DNA of 22,325 nt from Acidobacteriota bacterium (GTDB lineage Bacteria; Acidobacteriota; Blastocatellia; RBC074). The DNA is taken from assembly GCA_016710075.1 (NCBI GenBank), contig JADJLO010000014.1, positions 1 through 22,325 on the forward strand, written 5' to 3'. This document shows, in pieces, positions 9,499 through 17,159 of this stretch. The first letter of the stretch is position 1. The number at the start of each line of letters is the position of its first letter. Position numbers and translations under genes: made by a program. Under the pieces are notes generated by a model, which did no database searches, was not told the origin of the DNA, and saw nothing but the letters and a program-made list of their open reading frames with translations.

Positions 9499-10269
9499 TC
9501 AATCGAGCGCCTTGCGAAGAAATCCCCTGACACCCAGATAGGTGAAGAATGACAGGAAAACGAATAGTCCGACGATGATGAACCAGACGGGCATGTGAGG
9601 CATGTTTGGAACCAGCGAAGCACGAAAGCCCTCGCTTGCATAAGTGATCGGATTGATGCAGGTGACGACCTGAAACCAGCGCAGCTTATCGAGCATGGCC
9701 CATGGGAAATAGATGCAGCCGGTAAAGAGCATCGGCGTCAGGATGACCGAGAACATGAGCCCGATCTGGGAAGGTTGAACGATAGTTCCAAGCGTCAGAC
9801 CAAGGCCGGCTCCAACCAGCGAGGCAAGCACGGCGACGATGATCAGCAGCCACCAGTATTCGAGGCTGATCGAAAAGCCGCTGCCAAGGATGAGGCGTCC
9901 CAGTGGAACGATCATCGCCCCGGCAATCAGGCCGCGAATGGAGGCGAAAACCATCTTCTGAATTCCAACCATCCAGACGGGCATCGGCGAAAGCAGACGA
10001 TCTTCGATCTCCTTCGTGTAGCCGAATTCAATGACCAGCGGCATCGACACGGCCTGCATTGCTGTGAGCACCGTAGTCAGCGAGATGATGCCGGGCAGGA
10101 AGAGCACGCCGTATCCGGCATTCGCCTGCCCAAGCATCGGCAACAGTCTGCCAAATATGAACAGAAAGAAGATCGGCTGAATCAGGGTCATCGCCAGAAA
10201 CGTCTGCCATGTTCTCAGGGTCACCCAAAGATCGCGCCAGAGCAGTTGGAGAAACGCAGTCGCAATCAT
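9499..10269 (-). CDS. ABC-2 type transporter permease
   Basis: Intact 256-residue membrane protein of the ABC-2 family (NodJ/DrrB type), the membrane half of an exporter in the cytoplasmic membrane. About six hydrophobic helices are visible, starting with MTLIQPIFFLFIFG, then FLPGIISLTTVLTAMQAV, IRGLIAGAMIVPLG, WWLLIIVAVLASLVGAGLGL, LMFSVILTPMLFTGCIYFPW and WFIIVGLFVFLSFFTYLGV. The ABC-2 signature region CINPITYASEGFRASLVP precedes the last helix. Typical length. It follows the ATPase gene on the same strand by 52 bases, so the two probably form one operon and one transporter. Substrate cannot be told; family members export drugs, polysaccharides or lipids. No strong RBS before ATG 10269. Confidence 0.92.
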   Translation of the reverse strand: MIATAFLQLLWRDLWVTLRTWQTFLAMTLIQPIFFLFIFGRLLPMLGQANAGYGVLFLPGIISLTTVLTAMQAVSMPLVIEFGYTKEIEDRLLSPMPVWMVGIQKMVFASIRGLIAGAMIVPLGRLILGSGFSISLEYWWLLIIVAVLASLVGAGLGLTLGTIVQPSQIGLMFSVILTPMLFTGCIYFPWAMLDKLRWFQVVTCINPITYASEGFRASLVPNMPHMPVWFIIVGLFVFLSFFTYLGVRGFLRKALD

Positions 10270-10321
10270 ATGCGCGTTCGGTTCGGTGTCGAAAATTGAG
10301 CGGTTATCGTTGTAGAGGAGT

Positions 10322-11449
10322 TCAATCTCGCAGCCCCTTTCCTGTCAGGTGAATGAATACGTCTTCAAGGCTCGGCTGAGCCAGGTGCAGATCGGCCAGT
10401 TCGAGCCCTGCATTGACGATGATCTGGCCGGCCTTGAGCGCCACTTCTCCTCCGCGCTCGGCATAAAGCCGCATCATTGGATCTTCCTCAACCGCCTGGG
10501 CTAGGGGCATCGCAGGTCTCCCCTGCCCGCCTCCCATCATCGCCATGACCCATGGCGGTGGCGCGGCCTGGTTATCGGCGGCCTGGGCTTTCGCAGTCGT
10601 CCATTCCGCTTCACTGACGCTCTCCAGTGCCCGAACATCGGCCAGGATCCCGGCCTTCTTTTCTTCAGTCAGTGCGGCATTGCGATGTATGCGCAGCTCG
10701 ACTCTGGTCCCAGCGGGAACGAGCTTGCTCAGATTTGAAGGAGTGTCGAGCGCCAGAATCCGGCCGTGATCCATGATCGCTATGCGATGGCAAAGTTTTT
10801 CGGCCTCTTCCATGTCATGCGTGGTAAGAAACACAGTCAATCCGTGCCGGTTGAGCGTCTGGATCATCTCCCAGAGAAATAACCTTGCCTGCGGATCGAG
10901 GCCTGTGGTCGGCTCGTCAAGAAACAGGATTCGCGGCGAATGCATCAGGGCGCGCGCAATCAGCAGTCTTTGAGCCATGCCGCCGCTGTATTTATCGACT
11001 TTGTCATTGGCGCGCTCGCCCAGGCCGAACTGCTTGAGCAGTTCAATTGCCCGGCTCGTACGTTCGGCACGACCAACACCAAAATAAGCGGCATGAAATG
11101 TCAGGTTCTCGATCGCGGTCAGCGAACGGTCAAGATTGTTGCGCTGCGGGACGACCGCGATATGCGGCTTGGCTCCAACCGGATCGGCAACCACATCGAC
11201 GCCGGCGATGGTTGCGCGCCCACCCGTGGGCAGAACCCGCGTCGTCAGCACCCCAATCGTCGTAGTCTTCCCTGCACCGTTTGGCCCGAGTAGCCCGAAG
11301 ACCTCGCCGCGTCTGACTGTAAAGCTGATTCCATTGACGGCCTTAACCGGGCTTTTGGGATACTGCTTCTCCAGTGCTTCGACTGATACGATTGTTTCAA
11401 CGGATGAGTCGACGGTCGAGTGCCCGTCGGTTGGCTGCTCAGCATTCAT
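10322..11449 (-). CDS. ABC-2 exporter ATP-binding protein
   Basis: Intact ATPase subunit of 375 residues that would power the permease encoded just downstream. Walker A GPNGAGKTT (residues 55-63), Q-loop region VVPQRNN (about 99-105), signature YSGGMAQR (154-161, Tyr instead of the common Leu), Walker B ILFLDEP (174-180) and H-loop TTHD (209-212) are all present. After the nucleotide-binding domain comes a DUF4162-like tail (about 240-375) ending PSLEDVFIHLTGKGLRD. That tail holds an odd Ala/Pro/Met/Gly-rich stretch near residues 290-330 (QAAPPPWVMAMMGGGQGRP). I start at ATG 11449 (MNAEQPTDGH) because AAAGGAA lies upstream and the 24 earlier codons show no conservation; the frame is open back to 11521. 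Drug or lipid export is a guess. Confidence 0.93.
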   Translation of the reverse strand: MNAEQPTDGHSTVDSSVETIVSVEALEKQYPKSPVKAVNGISFTVRRGEVFGLLGPNGAGKTTTIGVLTTRVLPTGGRATIAGVDVVADPVGAKPHIAVVPQRNNLDRSLTAIENLTFHAAYFGVGRAERTSRAIELLKQFGLGERANDKVDKYSGGMAQRLLIARALMHSPRILFLDEPTTGLDPQARLFLWEMIQTLNRHGLTVFLTTHDMEEAEKLCHRIAIMDHGRILALDTPSNLSKLVPAGTRVELRIHRNAALTEEKKAGILADVRALESVSEAEWTTAKAQAADNQAAPPPWVMAMMGGGQGRPAMPLAQAVEEDPMMRLYAERGGEVALKAGQIIVNAGLELADLHLAQPSLEDVFIHLTGKGLRD

Positions 11450-11492
11450 TGTTTGCGAGTTCCTTTTGTCGTTCGATTGAAATGTCCGCAGC

Positions 11493-11521
11493 ATTCTATG
11501 CGTGTTGCAAAGCTCCCACAA
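11493..11521 (-). promoter_or_regulatory. Possible promoter of the ABC transporter genes
   Basis: Minus strand TTGTGG (11521-11516), 17 bases, TAGAAT (11498-11493). The -10 matches consensus at 5/6, the -35 at 3/6. The predicted leader to ATG 11449 is about 37 bases, and the element lies where the longer reading frame would already be translated, which favours the shorter protein start. Confidence 0.4.
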
Positions 11522-11551
11522 GCTTCCAAGTTATCAACTTACAGGATTTCT

Positions 11552-11806
11552 TAATTACTGATACTGTTGGCGAATTCATCCTTTGGTAGATTGTCAGAAA
11601 TTACAGAATCAAAATACGAGCGGGAGCGCGGGCGTCCCGCCTGCGTAGTTCGATTAACGCAAATCTTATATGAATGTGCAGATATTTCAATACACGCAGG
11701 CGGGACGCCTGCGCTCCCGCTCGTATTTCGACCATTCCAAAATATTCATGAAACATGGGAAACAGGGGAACAGGCTATAAATTCAATTCGCCAGCAGTAT
11801 CATTAG
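11552..11806. repeat. Nested inverted-repeat element (MITE/REP-like)
   Basis: Outer ends: TGATACTGTTGGCGAATTC (11559-11577) and an inverted near-copy at 11784-11802, with one T/C difference across the shared 18 bases. Inner arms: 11613-11646 and 11694-11727, reverse complements at 33 of 34 bases, centred on GCAGGCGGGACGCCTGC, itself a hairpin. The 255-base unit has no reading frame of note and lies between the divergent ABC ATPase and Lon genes. The outer sequence recurs at 7061-7099. This resembles a non-autonomous miniature element or a REP-type doublet. Confidence 0.8.
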
Positions 11807-11825
11807 TGATGTTACGCAAATATCT

Positions 11826-11865
11826 AGTTTTGTGTTTTTTGTCCTTTTGTGCTTTTTGTGGTGAA
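11826..11865. repeat. TTTTGTG-type imperfect tandem repeat
   Basis: AGTTTTGTG, TTTTTTGTCC, TTTTGTGC and TTTTTGTGGTGAA follow each other. This T/G-rich motif is a kind often seen dispersed between genes in unrelated bacteria. In the lon frame it would be translated as a false signal-peptide-like stretch upstream of the real start at 11953. Confidence 0.6.
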
Positions 11866-11895
11866 TTTCATGTCCCTGATTACGACCACTGCTTA

Positions 11896-11901
11896 TATAA
11901 T
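11896..11901 (+). promoter_or_regulatory. Perfect -10 box TATAAT upstream of the Lon gene
   Basis: TATAAT at 11896-11901 would start transcription near 11908, giving a leader of about 45 bases to ATG 11953. The -35 at the expected distance is poor. It supports the short start over the open frame that begins at 11755. Confidence 0.35.
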
Positions 11902-11952
11902 TCTCCCAACTCTTGTATTCACCCGGTATCTGAATTAGAAACTAATCGAAAT

Positions 11953-14405
11953 ATGGACCAGAACAACAACGAAAACGTGAGCCCCGTCAGACCGCTCGCG
12001 CCTGAGGCGTTATACAACTCTTGCAAGCCTGAGCAGTGCGAATTCGAGACGACCGCCGAGATCCGCGATCTGACAGAGCTGATTGGGCAATCCAGAGCCG
12101 TCGAGGCGGTTGAATTCGGAACCGGGATGCGCCACAAGGGATACAACCTGTACGCCCTCGGCCCGGCAGGTCTTGGCCGGCATACCTTCGTGCGGCAGTT
12201 CATCGAACAGCGGGCGGCGGGTGAGCCTGCTCCCTGCGACTGGTGCTATGTCAACAACTTTGCGCAGCCGCAACGGCCGCTGGCTCTGTGCCTGCCCTCC
12301 GGTCAGGGCAACATTCTGCGCCAGGACATCGAGCAGCTTCTCGAAGAGCTTCGCGCGGCCATTCCGGCCGTCTTCGAAAGCGACGATTACAGGGCAAAGA
12401 AACAGAAGAACGAAACTGAAACCGGGGCGAAGACAGAGACCTCGCTTGAAGCACTAAGGGTCGAGGCCGAGAAGAAGAATATCGCACTGCTTCAGACTCC
12501 CACGGGTTTCATTTTTGCTCCGATAAAAGATGGGGACGTGATCAATGCCGAGGCATTCGAGAAGCTGACCGATCAAGAGAAGAATAGCTTCGAAACAGAC
12601 AGCACTCTATTTCAGGAGAAGCTTCAGACGATCATTCGCGAAATTCCGCGGGCGATGAAGGAGGGCCGCGAAAAGCTCAAACAGCTTGACCGTGAAGTGA
12701 CGACATTTGCGGTCGACCATCTGATTGACGAACTGCGTGAAAAATACAAGTCTCTGGCTGAAGTAATGAGCTTTCTGGACGCACTGCAGCAGGATGTGAT
12801 CGCAAACGTTGGCGACTTTCTCAATCAGCAGGAATCGCCTGCCGGTATGATGCCGGGCGTGGCGCAATCACAAGCTTCGAGATCCGCGATGTTCCTCCGC
12901 CGTTATCAGGTCAACGTTCTGGTCGACAACGAGACCTGTAATGGAGCTCCTGTGATCTATGAGGATCACCCGACTTTGAGAAACCTGATTGGTCAGGTCG
13001 AATATATGGCCCAGCTCGGCGCCCTCGTCACCGATTTCAACCTGATACGCGCGGGTGCGCTGCACCGCGCCAATGGCGGCTACCTGATACTCGATGCTCA
13101 CAAGGTTCTTTGGCAGCCTTATGTCTGGGAAGGGCTCAAACGAGCTCTGCGGTCAGGCGAAATCCGGATCGAATCTCTCGGTGAGATGATGGGGCTGACA
13201 AGCACGGTTTCGCTCGAACCAAAACCGATTCCGCTCGAGATCAAGGTCGTCCTGATCGGCGACAGGTGGCTCTACTACTGGCTTTGCCATTACGATGACG
13301 AATTTTCTGAACTGTTCAAGGTCGCAGCGGATTTCGAAGAGGATATTGAGCGCACTCCCGAAAATTATCAGATGTATGCCCGGCTGATCGGAACGATCGC
13401 CCGCAGGGAAGAGCTTCTGCCGCTGGATCGTCAGGCAGTATCGAGGGTCATCGAACATAGCTCACGTGTTGCCGATGATGGAAAGAAGCTCTCAACACAT
13501 CTGAGGACACTTTCCGATCTGCTCCACGAGGCGGATTACTATGCCAAATCAGATCAACACCAGACCCTGACTGCCTCGCATATCCAGCGAGCGATTGACG
13601 CACAGACCCGCCGGTCGGATCGCTTTCGCGAGCAGCTTTATCAGGACATTCAAAGCGGTCTGCTTCTGATCGATACCCGGGGCGAACAGATCGGCCAGAT
13701 AAACGGGCTTTCGGTGATCCAGTTGGACAACTTCTCATTCGGACGACCGGTCCGCATCACCGCCCGCGTTCGTCTGGGCGAAGGCCAGGTCATAGACATC
13801 GAGCGCGAGGTCGAACTGGGAGGACCAATTCATTCCAAAGGCGTGCTGATCCTATCGGGCTTTCTCGGTTCGCGGTATGCCGCCGATCGACCGCTCTCGT
13901 TGTCGGCGAGCCTGGTCTTCGAACAGTCTTATGGCGGAACAGAAGGCGACAGCGCCTCTCTTGCAGCACTCTGCGCTCTGCTCTCGGCTCTGGCTGAAAT
14001 CCCCATCAAACAATCTCTCGCCGTCACCGGATCGATCAATCAGATGGGTCAGGTACAGGCCATCGGCGGAGTCAATGAAAAGATCGAAGGCTTCTTCGAT
14101 ATATGCCATCAAGAAATTTAACCGGTGAACAAGGCGTGATCATTCCCGCGGCAAATGTCAGGCATCTCATGCTCCGCCAGGATGTCGTTCAGGCAGTGCG
14201 AGAGGGAAAATTCAGTATCTGGCCCGTCACCACCGTCGATGAGTGCATGGAGATTCTTACCGGCATGCCCGGAGGAGAAAAAGACGCTTCCGGCGAATTC
14301 CCCATCGGCAGCATCAATCACCGCGTGAATTCCAAACTTGTCGAAATGGCCGAAAAACGCGAGGCTTCAGTCAAGGATGAAAAATCAGAGGGCGAGATCG
14401 AGTAA
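11953..14405 (+). CDS. LonB-type ATP-dependent protease (AAA_32 family), one frameshift
   Basis: Cytoplasmic ATP-dependent serine protease of the COG1067/AAA_32 Lon group, distinct from classical LonA. N-terminal AAA part with P-loop-like GPAGLGRHT (residues 70-78; Arg where Lys is usual), a charged coiled region at about 130-270, an ATPase core with VDNETCNGAPVIYEDHPTLR, ALHRANGGYLILDAHKVL (Walker-B-like) and VVLIGD, a helical lid at about 455-560, then the Lon protease domain: GQINGLSV, GEGQVIDIEREVELGGPIHSKG, GDSAS with catalytic Ser667 (codon 13951-13953) and VNEKIEG with Lys710. The 43-residue Ser-Lys spacing equals that of E. coli LonA (679/722). A stop at 14119-14121 is followed at once in another frame by the rest of the domain (LTGEQGVIIPAANVRHLMLR to SEGEIE), so one indel near 14112 splits an otherwise full protein of about 815 residues. 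I start at MDQNNN; upstream codons are repeat sequence. Confidence 0.92.
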
Positions 14406-14602
14406 GATCAGATGCCTCTCGTTACCTCGGTTTCCCTGTAATGACAATATTTTCACCGAGTTGAAGCGAATTACTCCCAAGATTACTCTGTAAAAGCGCC
14501 CTTTCCCCTCACCTGTTCAACCTTACCAGCAATTACTCCTCTAGCTCCATCAAATTCTTTAGAGCAGGGGCACAGCAGTTACATTGTTAGTAGAATAGGA
14601 TT

Positions 14603-15207
14603 ATGGCAAAAAATTTCGGAGAGATAGCCTTTACCAGGAGCGTCAAGGCCATGCAGGAAAAATACGGCTCGCGCCGGTCATATGCCCGCATGGAAGCGAT
14701 GGAACGCGGCACGGAGATCAGTTCCGCTGAAGCAGATTTCATAGCAGAACGCGACGGCTTCTATCTGGCCACGGTAGGTGAAAACGACTATCCGTATGTT
14801 CAGTATCGTGGCGGAGTGAAAGGTTTTTTGAAAGTACTGGATCAACGGACGCTGGCATATGCGGATTTTCGCGGCAACACGCAATACATCAGCGTCGGCA
14901 ATTTGAGTCACAATGACAAGGCGGCATTGATCCTCATGGATTACGCTAACCGGCGGCGGCTGAAGATCTATGCGCGCATCAAGTGATCGAGGCCGGGGAG
15001 GCGCCCGACCTGATCGCTCAATTGCATGATCCCGCTTACGAGGCGCACCCGGAAAGAGCGATGTTGCTGCATCTCGAGGCTTTCGACTGGAATTGCCCTC
15101 AGCACATCACGCAGCGTTACACCATCGAGGAAGTCCGCGAGATGAACGAGCCTCTCTACGAACATATCGCCAGGCTTGAAGCAGAAATCGCCCGCCTCAA
15201 GGAATAA
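14603..15207 (+). CDS. Pyridoxamine 5'-phosphate oxidase-like FMN-binding split-barrel protein, one frameshift
   Basis: Small cytoplasmic flavin-binding-type protein of about 200 residues. The first part has ISSAEADFIAERDGFYLATV, then PYVQYRGGVKGFLKVLDQ and TLAYADFRGNTQYISVGNL, HNDKAALILMDYANRRRLKIY: the two beta strands and binding loop of the PNPOx-like split barrel. The frame stops at 14986, but the same protein goes on one base over as VIEAGEAPDLIAQL to EAEIARLKE (stop 15205-15207); a single missing base in the G of AAG-GTG at about 14983 explains it. Reaction unknown; the group includes flavin reductases and stress proteins. ATG 14603 has only a weak AGGA upstream. A TAGAAT box at 14591-14596 would put the transcript start at or near the ATG. 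Confidence 0.82.
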
Positions 15208-15280
15208 TCGGTTTATCTCTCTTTGCGAAAAGAATACTCCATCCATAGCCGCCATCCTGGGCGCTTGGGTGGTGATGAAT
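15202..15280 (-). pseudogene. Possible C-terminal remnant of a gene broken by the IS element
   Basis: Just left of the IS end, one minus-strand frame reads HHPSAQDGGYGWSILFAKRD then KPIIP and stops at 15202-15204, overlapping the convergent split-barrel gene's stop by a few bases. The composition looks like a real protein tail but I do not recognise the family. It could be the far side of the gene into which the IS inserted. Low certainty. Confidence 0.25.
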
Positions 15281-15285
15281 TTTCG

Positions 15286-15307
15286 CATCGGGCGACTTAG
15301 CCCGATG
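15286..15307. repeat. Left-end subterminal hairpin of the IS element
   Basis: CATCGGGC (15286-15293) and GCCCGATG (15300-15307) form a perfect 8-bp stem with loop GACTTA. TnpA of this family binds such hairpins at each end and cuts beside them. The tnpA stop codon lies inside the loop. Confidence 0.7.
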
Positions 15308-15719
15308 GATCGTCTTTACCTTGATTTTCAATGTAACGCTTGATGACCTCCAACGGAGCGCCGCCGCAGGTCAGAACACAGTAAGAGCGATGCCAGAAAA
15401 CAGGCTCCCAATATGTCTTCCGAATCTCCACGCTGAAATCCCTGCGGATCAGCCTGGAGGAAACCGTCTTGAGGTTGTTGACCAGCTTGCTCAGTTCGAT
15501 GACCGGCGTTGCCGCAAACAACAAGTGAACGTGATCCTGTTCGCCGTTGAATTCGATCAAGCCGCACTCCCATTTGCCAAGCGTGTCTTCAAATATCTCG
15601 CGCAACCGCTTCATCATCGCCGGACTGATTACCTTGCGGCGGTATTTGGTAACCAGAACCAAGCGATACTGAAGCGAGTAAGCGCAGTGATTGAGAGTCG
15701 AAAGAGATTGTTTTGCCAT
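15297..15719 (-). CDS. tnpA: IS200/IS605 Y1 transposase TnpA
   Basis: Intact single-strand DNA transposase of 140 residues, the normal size. The HUH motif is present as HVH in EFNGEQDHVHLLF, and the catalytic Tyr in VIKRYIENQG near the C-terminus. The typical opening SLQYRLVLVTKYRRKVIS and the YWEPVFWHRSYCV block are also there. It works as a dimer on the two end hairpins. A good minus-strand promoter, TTGTAT (15757-15752), 17 bases, TATACT (15734-15729), lies within the start of tnpB and would begin transcription near 15722, leaving almost no leader. No visible defect, so the element could still be mobile, by itself or in trans. Confidence 0.95.
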   Translation of the reverse strand: MAKQSLSTLNHCAYSLQYRLVLVTKYRRKVISPAMMKRLREIFEDTLGKWECGLIEFNGEQDHVHLLFAATPVIELSKLVNNLKTVSSRLIRRDFSVEIRKTYWEPVFWHRSYCVLTCGGAPLEVIKRYIENQGKDDPSG

Positions 15720-15734
15720 AATGAACTAAGTATA

Positions 15735-16856
15735 ATGCCGGGAGTGAAAGCATACAAGTTAAAGTTAAAAACCAATCCCGCCTTTGAGCAAGCCTGCGTT
15801 TTCACGCTCGATACTTGCCGTGAACTCTATAACGCCAGCCTTCAAGAGCGCCGGGACGCCTATCAAATCAATCACGTCTCGCTCAACTACAATTCCCAAT
15901 CGGCGCAGCTTCCTGGCATCAAAGCCTCCGCCCGGACGTTGCCGCCGTCCACAGTCAGGTGCTTCAAGACGTTCTGCGCCGATCTCAGAAGGCGTTCGAC
16001 AACTTCTTTCGCCGCGTCAAGGCAGGTCAAAGAACCGGGCTACCCAAGATTCAAGGGCAAGGCGTTCTTTGATTCGTTTGTCTATCCTCAGAGTGGTTTC
16101 CGTCTCGAAGGCGACAAACTGCACCTGAGCAAGATCGGCTTTCTTGCCTGTCCGTCTATCCCGTCCGATTGAAGGCACGATCAAAACCTGCACAATCAAA
16201 CGAGAAGCCGATGGCTGGTATGTCGTGTTTGCCGTTGAATGCAATCAATCCCGCTTCATCCCGAAGACTGGGAAGGCGACGGGGATAGACCTCGGGATAG
16301 AGTGCTTTGCCGCCGTCTCCAATGGCGAGCGAGTTGAAAACCCGAAACATTACCGCGCCGCCGAAAGTGAACTCAAGAGAGCACAGCGCACCGTTGCGCG
16401 CCGAAAGAACAAGCGCAGCAACCGGCGCCGGAAGGCAATCAATATTCTGGCGAGGAAGCACCTGCATATCAAAGGCAGCGTGCCGACTTTCACCACAAGA
16501 CGGCGCTTGATGTGATTCGACGTTACGATCACATCACCATCGAAGATTTGAACGTGTGCGGGATGGTCAGGAATCACCATCTCGCCAAAAGCATCAGTGA
16601 CGCGGGCTGGAACCAATTCGCCAGGATCCTCACAAGCAAAGCTGCGAATGCTGGCCGTGAAGTGATTCTGGTGAACCCAGCCTATACGTCGCAAGACTGC
16701 TCCCAGTGCGGCAGTCGCGTGCGCAAGTCTCTTGCGGTAAGAGAGCACCGTTGTATCAACTGCGGTTTTGTTGCGCATCGTGATCATAATGCCGCCATTA
16801 ACATTCAAAAGCGCGGGGCACGTGCTTCCGGGGATGGGGCTACGAAGCCCGTGTGA
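15735..16856 (+). CDS. tnpB: RNA-guided endonuclease TnpB, frameshifted
   Basis: TnpB, the RNA-guided nuclease ancestor of Cas12, of about 370 residues. N-terminus VKAYKLKLKTNPAFEQAC and LYNASLQERRDAY (helix-turn-helix region). RuvC parts: GIDLGIE with the first Asp, TIEDLNVCGM with Glu, and HRDHNAAINI with the last Asp; zinc finger CSQC and CINC between. Three disturbances: about 15925-16035 is out of frame and then returns, a stop at 16170-16172, and a stop at 16513-16515; all conserved blocks exist on one strand in order. As read it is not functional; whether this is real decay or sequencing error cannot be told from here. ATG 15735 sits 15 bases from the tnpA start on the other strand. 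Confidence 0.85.
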
Positions 16857-16912
16857 ACCGAGAAGAATCCCCACTATAGCCGGTCATCCGGTTTAGTGGG
16901 GGAGGTGTCAAT
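16730..16912 (+). ncRNA. Putative omega-RNA (reRNA) region of tnpB and right-end hairpin
   Basis: In TnpB systems the guide RNA comes from the 3' end of tnpB plus the right end and continues into the flank. Here CCCCACTA (16869-16876) pairs with TAGTGGGG (16894-16901), and AGCCGG (16878-16883) with CCGGTT (16888-16893, one G-T pair), one base bulged, loop TCAT. The element end is near TCAA at 16909-16912, so the guide would begin at about 16913 (TCGAAGATTG). The 5' end of the RNA is not defined by sequence; 16730 is an estimate. Confidence 0.5.
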
Positions 16913-17147
16913 CGAAGATTGTCAGATTACGTTCGTTGATCAGATCGAGCGTGAGCGGAATTGTCGGACCGTATTCCAGCGCGTCATAGCCGAGGTCGTT
17001 GAGTTTGGCCAGCGCGTCAGGGATTGGCATTCGACTCATCATCCCCCACGTTACCGAAAGTCGCAGGCGATTGAGCTTTCTGATTGCCGGGCAACCAGAT
17101 AGGCTGAAGCTGGATGAAGCGGGCAGGAATAATTTTAAGGCCCACAT
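16908..17147 (-). pseudogene. Hydroxypyruvate isomerase-like TIM-barrel gene, truncated at the IS right end
   Basis: The reading frame shows LRLSVTWGMMSRMPIPDALA, then KLNDLGYDALEYG and LDLINERNLTIFD: the first two strand-helix units of the xylose-isomerase-like TIM barrel found in hydroxypyruvate isomerases and sugar-phosphate epimerases. Only about 45 family-like codons remain of an expected 250-300. The stop (16910-16908) is supplied by the IS right-end sequence itself. The residues before LRLS probably contain a frame error; a signal peptide may be hidden there. Start ATG 17147 lies 12 bases after the amidohydrolase stop, so it was the third gene of the same operon. The rest of the gene is not evident on the other side of the IS, which suggests an adjacent deletion. 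Confidence 0.6.
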
Positions 17148-17159
17148 TGAAAACGCATT

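Larger units (their letters stand above)
15275..16912. mobile_element. IS200/IS605-family insertion sequence with divergent tnpA and tnpB
   Basis: About 1.64 kb. Left end: hairpin CATCGGGC-GACTTA-GCCCGATG (15286-15307), in whose loop tnpA stops. Right end: a long hairpin at 16869-16901 followed by the typical GGAGGTGTCAA. tnpA is on the minus strand and tnpB on the plus strand, starting 15 bases apart, the IS605 layout. Such elements move as single-stranded circles and leave no target duplication, so exact ends cannot be set from repeats; the left boundary is uncertain by about 10 bases. It lies between a split-barrel gene and a truncated TIM-barrel gene. Confidence 0.85.

Noticed and set aside
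9595..10299. Open frame of 234 codons on the plus strand
   Set aside because: It lies wholly antisense to the well-supported ABC permease, has skewed charged composition and no family motif.
11755..11952. N-terminal extension of the Lon frame with a signal-peptide-like segment
   Set aside because: It is translated from inverted and TTTTGTG repeats; a TATAAT box and the first conserved residues point to ATG 11953.
15321..15734. Plus-strand open frame extending tnpB upstream across tnpA
   Set aside because: It is antisense to the intact tnpA; the TnpB family starts at ATG 15735 (VKAYKLKLK).
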